Position numbers and translations under genes: made by a program
Shown: positions 24,205 through 35,260 of the stretch, piece after piece
Layout of the letters: the number at the start of each line of letters is the position of its first letter
How positions within the stretch are numbered: the first letter of the stretch is position 1
Source: Magicicada septendecula
Taxonomy: Eukaryota > Arthropoda > Insecta > Hemiptera > Cicadidae
DNA: 64,000 nt
Reading direction: 5' to 3'
NCBI GenBank assembly: GCA_034769895.1
Contig: CM068370.1
Coordinates: 41,125,844 to 41,189,843, forward strand
Notes under the pieces: generated by a model
Told to the model about the DNA's origin: nothing
The model's input: the letters and a program-made list of their open reading frames with translations, nothing else
The model's database searches: none

Positions 24205-24722
24205 CGCTAATCATCATCATCATCCTCAAGGTTTAAACCAAGAATGGTTTGTTCCGGTCTCAAATAGGCAAATATTCCAGCTAGTCACTCAAGCGCTTCC
24301 TCGGACGTCCCACACCTCTCCGTCCCCTCGGCTTACAGTTCCATAGTTGTTTGGGGATGCGGCAGTCATCCATTCGGCAAAGATGTTCCCACCAATTCAG
24401 CCGATACTGGGCGATCCTGTCGAGTATACGCATAATATTCAGTTCCTGCCGTACATCTGTGTTTCTTCTATGATCATGGAGAGTATACCCTGCCACGCGC
24501 CTGAGAAATGTCATTTCAGCCGCTTGGGTGCTACTGGCCTGGCCTTTCGTTAAAGTCCAATTCTCAGACCCATAAAGAAGTGTGGGAAGACCCATCACCT
24601 TGTAGAATTTTAGGCGTGTTCCTTTACTTGCTGAGTTAAGGGTTCGCCTGATGGTCCCGCACATAAGGTTGAACTTAAGCAACTTACGCACCACGTCGTT
24701 GCTTGCATTATAAGACACACTG
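24205..24722 (-). pseudogene. LINE fragment, well-kept C-terminus
   Basis: Minus strand frame of 145 residues: CGTIRRTLNSASKGTRLKFY, then KVMGLPTLLYGSENWTLTKG and QAAEMTFLRRVAGYTLHDHR, ending CKPRGRRGVGRPRKRLSD. A (GAT)n tail follows (24210-24225 on the plus strand as ATCATC). It contains only the region after the RT core. No catalytic block is present, so it is 5'-truncated. Confidence 0.9.
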
Positions 24723-25609
24723 TAGCCCAGAAATACGGTAATACAGGATAAGCTAATAAAGGATTAATGTTGTCGTCGGTTGATGAATGACCGAAGATGG
24801 TCTGCTGTGATTAACGCCAGGCGTAACCCGGAATCACAGTAAACACGGCTCCGCGTCCAGGTGGACAGGTTTCGCGAAGGTCGAAACTATTGTGTTCAAC
24901 TCTCGGTCAAAGGAAATGCGCTTACAGATAATAACTGACACTTGCGAATCAGCCCAACTTGTTGCAGTTGACAAACGACCGACCGGCTTGTTGGAAAAAT
25001 ATTGAAAACGATCTTCGCCCACAGCCATTAATTTGTCGTTTACCGTATTTACATAATATTTATGACAATTACACGTAGTGGAGTAAACAACAAGTAGTTT
25101 GTGCAGCGTCTGACCTACTTGCGTCACTACGTGTCTTACTGTCAAGGACGTCTGCTGTTTTGCGAAGGAAATTTGTCGATAACTGAACTGCAGTTTTAAG
25201 AAAGCGCAGTAACAGTGTGCTAATTATGACAACAAGAAGTACCGCCCAATTTGCCGTCGTGTTCACGAAATCTTGAGCATGTGGACGGAACAGTATGAAA
25301 CAACGGTTATCGAATTGCGACGATACGGGACCGACTGATTGGGTTGGATTTTCTCGCGGTCCACCATTCACATAAGGTATGTTTGTTTACCATTCAAACG
25401 GAGGTCTTCTTTTCCATTACAAGGACAAAGTTATATAAACCTGTTCCGGCAACCATCTCCTCCTCGGGCGACTCATCAGCTCTTCTATTAATGGCTTTAT
25501 ATTTGTGCGCCGCTTTTGGCACCCGATCCTTCGTCATCCTTTGCAAATAATCACACTATTTGTCATCTTTACGCTGAAATATTTGCATTTCTATCTTTTT
25601 ACTTTTGGC
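24723..25609. other. No gene seen
   Basis: Two overlapping minus frames (24834-25145, 25069-25371) have no recognisable product. Confidence 0.45.
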
Positions 25610-26080
25610 TATGATAGGAATATGACATTGATGTTAGATAAGTTCCAGACGATCTGTGGAACAATCAACCGTATTTTTTAGAAACAAGGTACGTCGAGAT
25701 ATGAAATTACATTTTAACAAAGTTATGGCAGTCCCTGTAGTGTCCTACGGGTGTGAAGTATGGACAACAACCAAAAAACAAGACAGTAAAATACAGGCCT
25801 CTGAAATGGCGTTCTTAAGACCAGGTATTCTAAACTTGAACGAAAAATTAAAAAAATTACAAGAATACAAAAAAATTATTTATTAAAAAATTAAAAACTT
25901 ACAAACAACGATGGAAACAACACTTAGGATGACTGCAGATTCCAGACTGGCCAAACAAGTCTGAAATTACAAACCTGTAGGACACAGGTGTGTGGGTAGA
26001 CCCAGGAAGAGATGGCTGGAGGATTTTTGATGGCGGAACAGGCAACGGCTTGCGTATGGCGTGTTGTGAAGATGAAGATG
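25610..26080 (+). pseudogene. LINE family A, copy 3
   Basis: Reads KLHFNKVMAVPVVSYGCEVW, then TTTKKQDSKIQASEMAFLRP, then frames break. The end repeats copy 1 (GTGGGTAGACCCAGGAAGAG near 25991) and finishes with a GAAGATGAAGATGAT tail at about 26065-26081. Confidence 0.8.
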
Positions 26081-26084
26081 ATCT

Positions 26085-26670
26085 TTTTAGTCCTAGTTCT
26101 GCTCTTATATCCTCATTACCTTGGAGTGTTTACCTTAAAGTATTTAGAAGAAACTGCATTCAGTACTCCGAATCTTGCTGCATTCATTTATCAATGTGGG
26201 TATTGCAGTTGTAGTATACAATTTAATTCTTGTGCTGTCTCTTGTTTTATTTACAAGATTTCTATGAATCGTTCCACAAATATAGTTAAATTTATCTATC
26301 TTATCTTTTATATCAGATTAAAACTCATAGCTTACTTCACATCCGAGATATATTTAAACGGCTCAATTACTCTAAAGTATTATTGTTTGTAAATATCATA
26401 GTGCTGAGCGGATATAACATTTAAAATCTGTGGTTTTAGTCTACTCTCTTACCACTTCTTGGAACTGAAACATGGATGTTTGTAACTTGCCCTCATTTTC
26501 TTGAATACTAACTGTGCTATCTGCATATAACAGGGAACTCATACAAATTTATTTTAAAGCTGCATTCGCGAGGTCAGTCTGGACTTTCGTGCTCTCAACA
26601 TGTCGTCAATATATAAACAAGGTTGGGGAAATACATCAACCCTGCCTAACTCCCTCGTTTAAACAATAAT
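26085..26670 (-). pseudogene. LINE reverse transcriptase fragment, tail to tail with family A copy 3
   Basis: Minus strand pieces: LYIDDMLRARKSRLTSRMQL, LLYADSTVSIQENEGKLQTS (the YADD catalytic pair altered to YADS), then decayed thumb sequence toward 26090. Several frameshifts and stops. The long plus-strand frame across the same bases is a shadow. Confidence 0.7.
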
Positions 26671-27160
26671 TTTATAGTAACAATTTTCTTAGTTATATAT
26701 GTTTCAATATATACTATACTTGGGGTATGAAACTATAGTTTCATACGTTGTCGCTAACTTTTTTGACTGTTCTCGAAGAAATTCAATAAACTACTTTTTC
26801 AAGACTTTGTTTAATTCTGTATCAAGCTTTTGAGCTGAACTGATAAAGAGGACAACATACAAAAAGGTAAAAAAAATGGATTTATTATAAGTTCTAGAAA
26901 TTAGAAAAGCAATAAAAAGTAACAAAAATTTAACAAACGAACAAACTGAATTCTGTGTATCCCCTTTATTAAAAGTTGTTGTTTAGTTTAGTTAATTTTT
27001 ATATTTAGCATTCAGATTATATTTAGTTTTTACAGACACTTGACCTTCCCTTAGCTTCTCCAAGCCCCCTCCATCATCACACCACACACATGTCCGGATA
27101 CACGCCCTAAACATACGTTCACCACCCTAACATTCTTTGTTTAGTTTAGTTTGTTCACTG
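26671..27160. other. No gene seen; 22-bp perfect palindrome at 26725-26746
   Basis: The palindrome GTATGAAACTATAGTTTCATAC (22 bp, written here as its two halves GTATGAAACTA and TAGTTTCATAC) is the only structure noted. Confidence 0.5.
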
Positions 27161-27205
27161 ATCTTTTTGACAACAGCTTAATAAGCTGAAACAGCTGTCA
27201 GAGTT
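27161..27205 (+). ncRNA. Hammerhead-like motif with U3/A8 core (family 5)
   Basis: Stem I AUCUUU/AGAGUU (one mismatch), core UUGACAA (27167-27173), stem II AGCUU-AAU-AAGCU, GAAA (27188-27191), stem III palindrome ACAGCUGU, cleavage site UC (27198-27199). Only C3 to U and G8 to A differ from the consensus. These two bases pair with each other in the known structure. Confidence 0.5.
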
Positions 27206-27821
27206 AAATAAAACTGTGAAACGTACCAAGTGTTTATATATTTTTAAAAACCTTTGTATTTATATGTTTCACCAAGTGCCCAACGAGTCATCAATTAATA
27301 TCGTGAAAGAGGACGTGATTGGTGCTCGAAAGCGCTATATAAGTGTATATATAAAACAATAGTTAGTCCTATATAAAATTAATTGTAAGACTCTGTACAT
27401 GCACATGTACAGGAATTGTCATTTTACAATGTAATGGTTCAAAAATGAATAACACATTCCATCATAGCGACATCGACAAAAGTCAACTCGTGGTTTGATA
27501 ATGTCGTGAGCCTTCAGCTGGAATAGTGAAACGAAAGAAGTGGAAGAAGCGATGTGGACGGTGAAATTCAAAACAGGCGACGTTTACTACTAGATAAGTA
27601 GTTTTCGTAAGGCGAAAACGTTGGACAGGCGTGGGCCCCCAGCGTTGAACAGGGCTTATTAAAATATTAAATTGATTAATTTCAAGGGTTGTGCCGTCAT
27701 CGATTGCTCTCTGGTGTCATTTTATAACTAGATGTTTCCGCCACCCATCGGAGGCCTTAAATAAAATAAAAATCGTTTTACAAAGAGATGGTTCACCGAA
27801 CGTCGCTTTATCGAACGATTT
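27206..27821. other. No gene seen
   Basis: No recognisable coding or repeat. Confidence 0.5.
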
Positions 27822-28324
27822 TTAATATTACTTCCATGTTCCATGCAAGTATGGCGATGGCAAAAAAAAAATTGTGTTCGAGATAAAGGCTGATTCTGAT
27901 TATACTATCCTCAAAACATGAAGAAAAGTCATTTTTCGAAAAGTGTGTGTTTGTGTGTGTGTGTGTGTGTGTGTAGAATTTTTTCTATGGCGAACGATAA
28001 CTGCCGCAGATTCAAACAGAATCAAATAATTTTTTTGCATATGTGCCTGAGTTGTAGAGGACCCAAGGCCTATTGATTTGGTGAAGATCGGGTAAGGGGA
28101 AGGGATAGTTTACCAGCAACGTTTTATGTTTTAACAAGAGTAAAGTACTTAATTTTGATAAATAAAGTATCCTGAAAAGAAGGATACCCCTTCTACCCTT
28201 TCTATCCACTGTATAAAGATAGATGAAGTATCTTTACATGAAAAGGGTAGATGAAGGGGAAGGGGGTAATTTTCTATAAATGAGAATGATAGTTGAAGGG
28301 GGAAGGGATAATTTTTCGTATGTG
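27822..28324 (-). repeat. Repeat unit B, minus copy
   Basis: The reverse complement carries the shared landmarks of unit B: AAAATTACCCCCTTCCCCTT, CAAAATTAAGTACTTTACTC, CGATCTTCACCAAA, ATTTGATTCTGTTTGAA, a CACACA stretch and ACATGGAAGTAAT. Other copies are at 29466-30180, 30520-30960 and 37678-38650. Unclassified. Confidence 0.8.
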
Positions 28325-28612
28325 TACTACGTTATTGGCAACAAAGAAGTAGTTTGTTGTTAAAATTCCTTCCCGGGCTGTTTGGCCGTGGTCCAATGTT
28401 TTCTGCAAAACCAGACGTTTCGGCAGTGCAATCGACTGACATCATCAGTGAAAATCGAGTGCGCTAACGTGAGGTGGTATACGTTAGTGACCACAGTACT
28501 GTTGTTAAGGCTGAAGAAAGAAGTAGTTTCTATGGAAATATTTCGAAAATGATTTTAAATGTAAAGCTTAGAACATGGAAGTCATGTATGGTTCTCCATA
28601 CCGATATTTAAT
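28325..28612 (-). mobile_element. Ribozyme module of composite element, left inverted arm (family 6)
   Basis: Inverted copy of 29265-29465. Hammerhead core on the minus strand: CUGAUGA (28448-28442), stem II around CAGU/ACUG, GAAAC (28421-28417) and GUC (to 28414). Every invariant base is present. The box ACAGCCCGG follows at 28381-28373, then sequence common to all family 6 copies runs into repeat unit B. Outside the module (28572-28612) lies the GGTATGGAGAACCATACATG flank also seen at 36667 and 36964. Confidence 0.75.
28405..28456 (-). ncRNA. Hammerhead ribozyme-like motif, intact core (family 6)
   Basis: CUGAUGA, stem II, GAAA, palindromic stem III ACGU and cleavage site after C at 28414. 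Stem I is short next to the core (UCA/UGG) and then offers UUUUC/GAAAA across an internal loop. Confidence 0.7.
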
Positions 28613-29264
28613 ACTTATACTGCTGAAGAAGGCCTCCGGTGAGTGGTCGCCGTAACGTCTAGTTATGATAACACCAGCGAGCTATCGACTCCGGCCCAGC
28701 AACCCTTGAAATTAATCTTTCAAATACTGCAGTAGATAATGGAAAGGCTGTTTATGATACCTGCTTGATCGATCACACCTTCCAGTTCGAGGACGCGTAA
28801 ACGAACGGTGAAAGCTCGTACGGTATTCGTACGACGATACGGTATATGCAGACGTATGTACGCGCGCCCGCCCGCGTATTGCAGTCACGTGTTTCACACC
28901 TGACGGCATGAGAGCGCGGTGATGCAAAGCTCGCGGACCGAACTTTCACTAAGAGCACAGTCACTAATTACTTCATTGTATTTAACTGTGTTTAAATGTT
29001 ACGTATGCCAGCGCACGAGATCGCGATGCGCTAACATCACAATACGTGTAGGCCCACGTGTGACGTAACGAGCGCAGATGGTCGCGGCGCGGAATCGCTA
29101 ATAGGCTACATTTTGCCCAGTTGCGTTGAAACCGGCTGATTGTACATAGTACGCGCGAACTGCAGCGAACGTGGAATGTTTAAGTCGGTATCGCTTTAGT
29201 CTTCTTTATATTCAAGACGACTAATATGGTGAGGATTACGGCGTGTCAAATTTAAATATCGGTA
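28613..29264. other. CpG-rich spacer between the inverted arms; degenerate hammerhead at 28623-28659
   Basis: 28780-29160 is dense in CpG and GCGC/CGCG sequence, unlike its AT-rich surroundings. No gene start is recognisable. At 28623 the plus strand has CUGAAGA, a stem II-like stretch and then GUAAC GUC; A13 is lost, so it is not counted as intact. Confidence 0.55.
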
Positions 29265-29465
29265 CTTCTTTCTACTTATTGCTTCAGCCTTAACCACAGT
29301 ACTGTGGCCACTAACGTATACCACCTCACGTTATCGCACTCGATTTTCACTGATGATGGGAGTCGATGGCACTGCCGAAACGTCTGGTTTTGCAGAAAAC
29401 ATTGGACTACGGCCAAACAGCCCGGGAAGGAATTTTAACAACAAACTACTTCTTTGTTGCCGATA
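29265..29465 (+). mobile_element. Ribozyme module of composite element, right inverted arm (family 6)
   Basis: Inverted partner of 28325-28520 at about 740 bp distance. Holds a conserved upstream stretch (CACAGTACTGTGG...CACTAACGTATACC), the hammerhead core, the box ACAGCCCGG (29417-29425) and the join to unit B. Confidence 0.75.
29341..29402 (+). ncRNA. Hammerhead ribozyme-like motif, intact core (family 6)
   Basis: CUGAUGA (29350-29356), stem II GGGAGU/ACUGCC (one mismatch), GAAAC (29377-29381), GUC ending at 29384. Stem I UUUUC/GAAAA with an internal loop. Stem III palindrome ACGU. Confidence 0.7.
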
Positions 29466-30180
29466 ACGCAGTACACATATAACAAATTATCCCCTCCCCC
29501 TTCAACTATAGTTTTCATTTATAGAAAATTACCACCACCCCGTTCAACTAGCCTTTCCATTTATAGATATTTCATCTAACTTCTTTCTACAGTGGATTAT
29601 TATGATCTTCTTATCAGGATACTTTATTTATCAAAATTAAGTACTTTACTCTTGTTTAAACATAAAACGTTGCAGGTAAACTACCCGTTACCAGTAACTG
29701 ATCTTCACCAAAATCAACAGGCCTTGAGTCCTCTACAATTCAGGAACGTATGCAAAACACTATTTGATTCTGTTTGAATGTGCGGCAGTTATCGTTCGTC
29801 ATAGAAACAATTACCCTTGTTAAAACATAAAACGTTGCAGGTAAACTATCCCTTTCCCTTAACCGCTCTTCACCAAAAACAATAGGCCTTGAGTCCTCTA
29901 CAATTTCAGGGACGTATGCAAAAAATTATTTGATTTTATTTGAATTTGCGGCTGTTATCGTTTGCGATAGAACAAATTCTACACACAGACACATAGACAG
30001 ACAGACACAAACACACAGACACTTTTCGAAAAATGACTTTTTTCATGTTTTTAGGCTAGTACAATCAGAATCAGCCGTTATCTCGAACAGGATTTTTTTC
30101 GCCTTTCATTTCCTTATGGAACATGGAAGTAAAAAATCGGTTTGGAGAACCATACATGACTTCCATGTTCTAATGAATTA
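29466..30180 (+). repeat. Repeat unit B, two partial units in tandem
   Basis: First unit runs to about 29810 and is cut at GTTCGTCATAGAAACAATT. The second restarts with CCCTTGTTAAAACATAAAAC and runs through a CACACAGACA stretch to the CCATACATGACTTCCATGTT end at 30147-30167. Confidence 0.75.
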
Positions 30181-30519
30181 TTAAATTATTTGTAATATGT
30201 AGGTCTACACTCAGAACGAAACTAAATATATCAGCATGCTTTAGATAAAAACGATGAGAAAGATAATCAAAATACGAATTGTGCCTAGTTGTTAATATTT
30301 AAAAAATAAAGAATTAATTTGATTAAATTACCTTTTATTTAAACAACGCGAAAGAAAGCGAATACCGCCCAGCGTTTGTAATCTGTGAATTTCTGAAAAC
30401 GAACAATTATTTTGTTTATGTATCCGTGGTTATGATATTTTGTTTACATGAAACGATAACAATTGTTATATTTTATTGAAATTTTTCTAAGTTTTCGGTC
30501 GAATAAATTTATAACATCA

Positions 30520-30960
30520 ATACAAAAAAATTACCCCCTCCCTCTTCAACTACCCTTTTCATTTATAGATATTTCATCTACCTTTCCTAAGTGGATTATT
30601 ATGACATTCTTTTCAGGATACTTTATGTATCAAAATTAAGTACTTTACTCTTGTTAAGACGTAAAACGTTGCAGGTAAACTACCCCTTCCTCTTAACCGA
30701 TCTTCACCAAAATCAGTAGGTCTTGAGTCCTCTACAACGAGGGCATATATGCAAAAAATTATTTGATTCCGTTCGAATTTGCGGCAGTTATTGTTCGCCA
30801 TAGAAAACACTCTGCGCGCGCACTTTTCGGAAAATGACTTTTCTGCATGTTCTGAGGATAGTACAATCATAATCAGCCCTTATCTCGAACACGATTTTTT
30901 TTCGCGAACACCATACTCCATTTTCTTACGGAACTTGGAAGTAAAATTCTTTAGAGATTT
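30520..30960 (+). repeat. Repeat unit B, third plus copy
   Basis: Same landmarks: CTACCCTTTTCATTTATAGA, CAAAATTAAGTACTTTACTC, GATCTTCACCAAAATCAGTA, TTTGCGGCAGTTATTGTTCG. The minus strand of this copy has an 85-codon frame (30613-30870) that stops in the other copies. Confidence 0.8.
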
Positions 30961-31593
30961 TTAAAAATTCTGCTAAAGTTTACTACCGAATTCTGTTTAA
31001 CAGAAGCAAATGTAGAGACCGAATTCCGTAAGGTAATGTAATCACATTAACTGCGTTTGATGGAATATAACCAATACGAATACGCTTGGCTACTAAAGTG
31101 TTTCCAAAAACATTTAATCGTACGATTGCGATTTGTAAAACAAACCACATTACTTACAGGAATCTAAAACGTTTTTCTTATCACGTGACGGAATTCCGTA
31201 AGGAAATCTAATCGCATTAACGGAGGGCCTCGATCAGTATTCGACGGAGTTGAATGAACAGAACTGTGCCATACAGCAGAAACGGAGCACACCCAAACGT
31301 TGTAAATCGACTGAAGTATTCAAATAACAAACTCATTCTGATATGTTGTTTTTAATAGAAAATAATCATAGGGGTATGAAAACTCTTATTTATATAGTAA
31401 TACCTGTGAGAACTTGCTTATGAAGATGAAGACATCGATCCTACAAAAGGTTTATCATTGAAGACTGTTAAATCGAAAGAACGCTTCGAATTAAGAGCTA
31501 ATATTATTTTTTTCTGAAGACAGACAGAAGAGTTTTCTCCTTATTAAATATAATTTACCTTGACCGTCTTTGCGACTGCTTATCTTCTTTCTC
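30961..31593. other. No gene seen
   Basis: A short internal repeat ACGGAATTCCGTAAGGAAAT / ACCGAATTCCGTAAGGTAAT (31190 and 31018) is the only structure noted. Confidence 0.5.
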
Positions 31594-31642
31594 CTTGTAC
31601 TAACGCGTTTCGGATTATTTCAATCCATCATCAGAGTATAAA
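31594..31642 (-). ncRNA. Hammerhead ribozyme-like motif, intact core (family 7)
   Basis: Minus strand: stem I UACU/AGUA, core CUGAUGA (31634-31628), stem II GGAUU/AAUCC (31626-31622 with 31616-31612), GAAA (31611-31608), stem III palindrome ACGCGU, cleavage site UU (31603-31602). All invariant bases present. The stem III sequence equals that of the motif at 50451-50492. Confidence 0.65.
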
Positions 31643-32307
<665 letters not shown>

Positions 32308-33309
32308 GCTTACACTGAGGGTATCATTTTGGAACAAACACTAGCGGTGTTGCAGTCCGGGAAGTAAAGTTGAGTGTTGCAGTTTGGTTTTTAGGCAGTA
32401 GCCTATCGTGTTACATAACAGAAACAACATTTTAAAAGTTTCTCTATGAGTGACCTCCTTCTGGTTTTATAATTACGCGGTTAACAGTGCGATTAACCCA
32501 GAAGGCCTTGGAATTTTTGTAACTTTCTTTCCGTTGCTATAACAGACATTTGGTGTTTGATACAAATTATTTATGTTATAAATTATAGTTCCAAGATGGT
32601 AATAGGTTTTTACTCTAGTAGAACTTCATATAAGCCTATTACTTCACACACACACACATTTTGATTTACTTAGCTTACTTATATTCGATTTTGTCAATGT
32701 GGATACACTGGAAAATCATCGGCTTCCATTTATATACAATCCAGGAGTTGCAAAGCAACCAGGAGTTCCGGTATTTTTACAACGTTCTTATATTAATATG
32801 CAGTACACACTTGGTTAATGACATGTAAACTATATGAATTAAATTAGTTATAACAAATTAATTGTAATAGAACATATTTATCTATTGTTTATTTGAAATT
32901 CTATGAGGAAACTACAAAACCATGATTATTCAATATCAACGTAACCGATGTACCTTATTTTCTTTTTGATTTTTATTATACATTGATTCTGATGTGTCTG
33001 TGTTTGTTTGTTGAAACTAGTACTGGGGACAGTAGAAGTATTTATTAGGTTCTGAACTATAACATGGTGAAAATAATAGTACTCCATGGAATTTTTGGAC
33101 TTTCCGTTCAACGGAAAAATCCGTTATGGAATTTTCTTGTTGTCTTTTCCTTGCCAAAAAGTAGTTACCATCGTTTATTGTTGTCTTTTACCTTCGGTAA
33201 CTTGAGGAATAAGAACTCGATGTTATCAAGATGAACAGGTGCTAGCTGCCTCGTCGATCCAACGGCGCGGACTCGGTCGACCAGTGTTTTCTGTTTGGGT
33301 TTCTCATCA
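32308..33309. other. No gene seen
   Basis: No recognisable coding or repeat apart from a short CACACACA at 32646. Confidence 0.5.
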
Positions 33310-33530
33310 TCACCACTCCAAGGACTAGGCTGTAGACCTGTTCCGGAACCCATCTCTACCGACATCTCTCTTCCCAGTAGGGTGATAACCCAAGGATATC
33401 AGGCATGCGGTTCAACTGTTCAAACCATCTCCTTCTGTGGTCTTTAATCTTCTGGTGCAATGATACCATTTTTAAATCGCGTCTAATATCCTCGTTCCTT
33501 CTCCGATCCAAGAAAGAACAACATTGCGTC
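33310..33530 (-). pseudogene. LINE C-terminal remnant
   Basis: Minus strand: RRNEDIRRDLKMVSLHQKIK, then DHRRRWFEQLNRMPDILG, then GYHPTGKRDVGRDGF with shifts, followed by a GGTGATGATGAG tail near 33310. This is the RI-RNE-DIR to GRPR stretch of a LINE tail. Confidence 0.75.
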
Positions 33531-33639
33531 CCTCTTAGAAAGTACTTATACTTTTACTTAAGCAGGTTACTGGCCTGCTGTAAAACTCCCAACCTGGAGG
33601 ATTTCGGGCTACTCTTCCCCTAGAGAGTTGCTTTCACGA

Positions 33640-33945
33640 CAGCTGACGACCTCTCTCTGCCCGATCGCAGCAGACTAACTCAGGCCATGTGTGCAGCCGT
33701 CAGCCTACTGTATGCCCCACCGCCTCCGCGCTAGATGCACACCCTGCTGCCGATGTGCACCATCCTGCCAGGCTAGGACCCAGGATACCCCCAGGCTGCC
33801 CTGACAGAACCCCATCTCTCGTTTGCATACAGATCCACTCCGCCGAAGGGATTGGGTACCACAACCTTGGAATGGATTGCTCGGCGTAACAGGGCCCACC
33901 AACGTGTAGGTGAAAGTGGTGTTGGGGAGGAGAGACTGGTGCATT
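33640..33945. other. GC-rich block of unknown nature
   Basis: A 300-bp block of about 60% GC in AT-rich DNA, with a 79-codon frame on the minus strand (33705-33944). No homology recognised. Could be an exon, a SINE-like repeat or a decayed unmethylated segment. Confidence 0.35.
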
Positions 33946-34494
33946 TCTCTATGCCAGTAGTTGATATTTTAATTTTATGAGAATTAATCGACCATAAACC
34001 TAAGAACATTAACCGCACCGTTAGGGGCTATCAAACGGCGTGTGCTAACAATTCGAACCTTGACAGTTTTAACCGTAGTATTCCGTACTCTAAGCAGACT
34101 ACGTTGGGATGAAATATTAAGAGATGAAACGGTCGTGCAGTTGGTAATGGGGGCAGGGAAGGTAGTACAGGAAGAGAAGTGACAAACTATGACACACAAC
34201 CATGCGAAAGACCAACTGTGTAGTTGTTCTGAACACAAACTAATTGGTCCGAAAACGACGAGTCAAAACTACGCATGCGCAATGAGGTCTTTTGACACCA
34301 CGCATCCAGACAACCGTTTCATGCCTAATTATTTTACCTGTATAGGCCTACTTAATTTACTGAGAATACTTAACTTATAAATAAATCCTGTGTTATAGTG
34401 AATTTTCACAAAGAACTATTTATTTTTATATATTTTTTTGTACAAAGGACTGTTTTAATTGCTGCTTTATATCTTTAGTAAAACGATATAATAA
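33946..34494. other. No gene seen
   Basis: An 84-codon minus frame (33984-34238) has no recognisable product. Confidence 0.45.
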
Positions 34495-34536
34495 TAGTAT
34501 TATCTCCAAATAAATACACTGAAAGTAGGTTTATTT

Positions 34537-34585
34537 TCACCTGACGCACGTTCCACAGAAATTATTCTGTATCTTCAGAGGTTTG
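34537..34585 (-). ncRNA. Hammerhead-like motif, left repeat of the Penelope-like element
   Basis: CUGAAGA (34578-34572), stem II ACAGAAU/AUUUCUGU, then GGAAC instead of GAAAC, stem III ACG-UG-CGU, cleavage site UC, stem I CCU/AGG. A13 is replaced by G. The consensus of the four family copies is a complete hammerhead. Confidence 0.6.
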
Positions 34586-34711
34586 TTTGAATTGCAATTG
34601 AATGTTTTGCTTACAATAGGCCTATAGTTAACGGATAATCGATTTTACTTCGATTCCATTTTCGATTGTTTATGTAGTCAGCTATTTATTATATATTTGA
34701 TGTTTATTTTA

Positions 34712-35110
34712 TTATTCTAATAAATGTGTGATGTTAAATAAATCGTCTTGTCTTGTTTTTATTTGAATTTGTTCATTAATTAGTAGATTATTATTATTGT
34801 CGTGTTTGTAAATATTAAGATTTTCCCAGATATTCATTTTGTTACCTTTTTGTACGTTTTTTATTAATTTGACATTTTCAATGTCTGGAAATTTATGTTT
34901 ATTTTTTAAACAGTGTGTGGCAGAATTAGATTTGTAAATATTAAGTTTTAAAAACGCATTGCGATGTTGAATGTATTTCTCGGACAGTTTTTCCTTCGTC
35001 TGGCCTACGTAACATTTTTGCAGTCTGGACATTCTGTTTTGTAAACTTCATTTTTATTATGAATGTTGAGTTTAGTTTTAGCTTTTATTGTATTAAAAAC
35101 AATATTATCT
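34712..35110 (-). pseudogene. Penelope-like GIY-YIG endonuclease domain
   Basis: Minus strand: TIKAKTKLNIHNKNEVYKTE then CPDC (C-x2-C), a one-base shift, and the open frame QKCYVGQTKEKLSEKYIQHR, then AFLKLNIYKSNSATHCLKNK, and ENLNIYKHDNNNNLLINEQ to a stop at 34712. C-x2-C, the Y-V-G-Q-T core, the conserved Arg/His region and the Glu helix are the marks of the Penelope endonuclease. The upstream reverse transcriptase is missing. One frameshift inside an otherwise open domain suggests a moderately recent copy. Confidence 0.9.
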
Positions 35111-35130
35111 ATGTTACAACTACAATTCGA

Positions 35131-35180
35131 GCAAGCCTCTGAAGACACAGAATAATTTCTGTGAAGCGTGCGTCAGGTGA
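35131..35180 (+). ncRNA. Hammerhead-like motif, right repeat of the Penelope-like element
   Basis: Stem I GCCU/AGGU, core CUGAAGA (35139-35145), stem II ACAGAAAU-type hairpin (35147-35162), GAAG at 35163-35166 (A15.1 changed to G), stem III CG-UG-CG, cleavage site UC (35173-35174). Confidence 0.6.
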
Positions 35181-35260
35181 AAATAAACCTACTTGCAGTT
35201 GTATTTATTTGAAGATATTACATAGGAGACCTGCAGGAAACTCAACAAGTTACTTACAAT

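Larger units (their letters stand above)
34495..35260 (-). mobile_element. Penelope-like element fragment between inverted hammerhead-bearing repeats (family 8)
   Basis: Left repeat on the minus strand (about 34495-34600) and right repeat on the plus strand (about 35120-35260) are inverted copies. Between them, on the minus strand, lies the GIY-YIG endonuclease (34712-35110). The inner boundary at about 35110 is a 5' truncation. Flanking terminal repeats in inverted arrangement are usual for Penelope-like elements. A mini-copy without endonuclease is at 52650-52880. Confidence 0.85.

Noticed and set aside
26012..26392. 126-codon plus-strand frame
   Set aside because: The opposite strand carries a recognisable LINE fragment in the same place, and the first codons are the end of LINE family A.
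27585..27640. TAGATAAG...GGCGAAAACGTTGG as a ribozyme core
   Set aside because: No CUGANGA box and no convincing stem II.
30613..30870. 85-codon minus frame in repeat unit B as a conserved gene
   Set aside because: The same region has stops and shifts in the other unit B copies, so coding is not supported.
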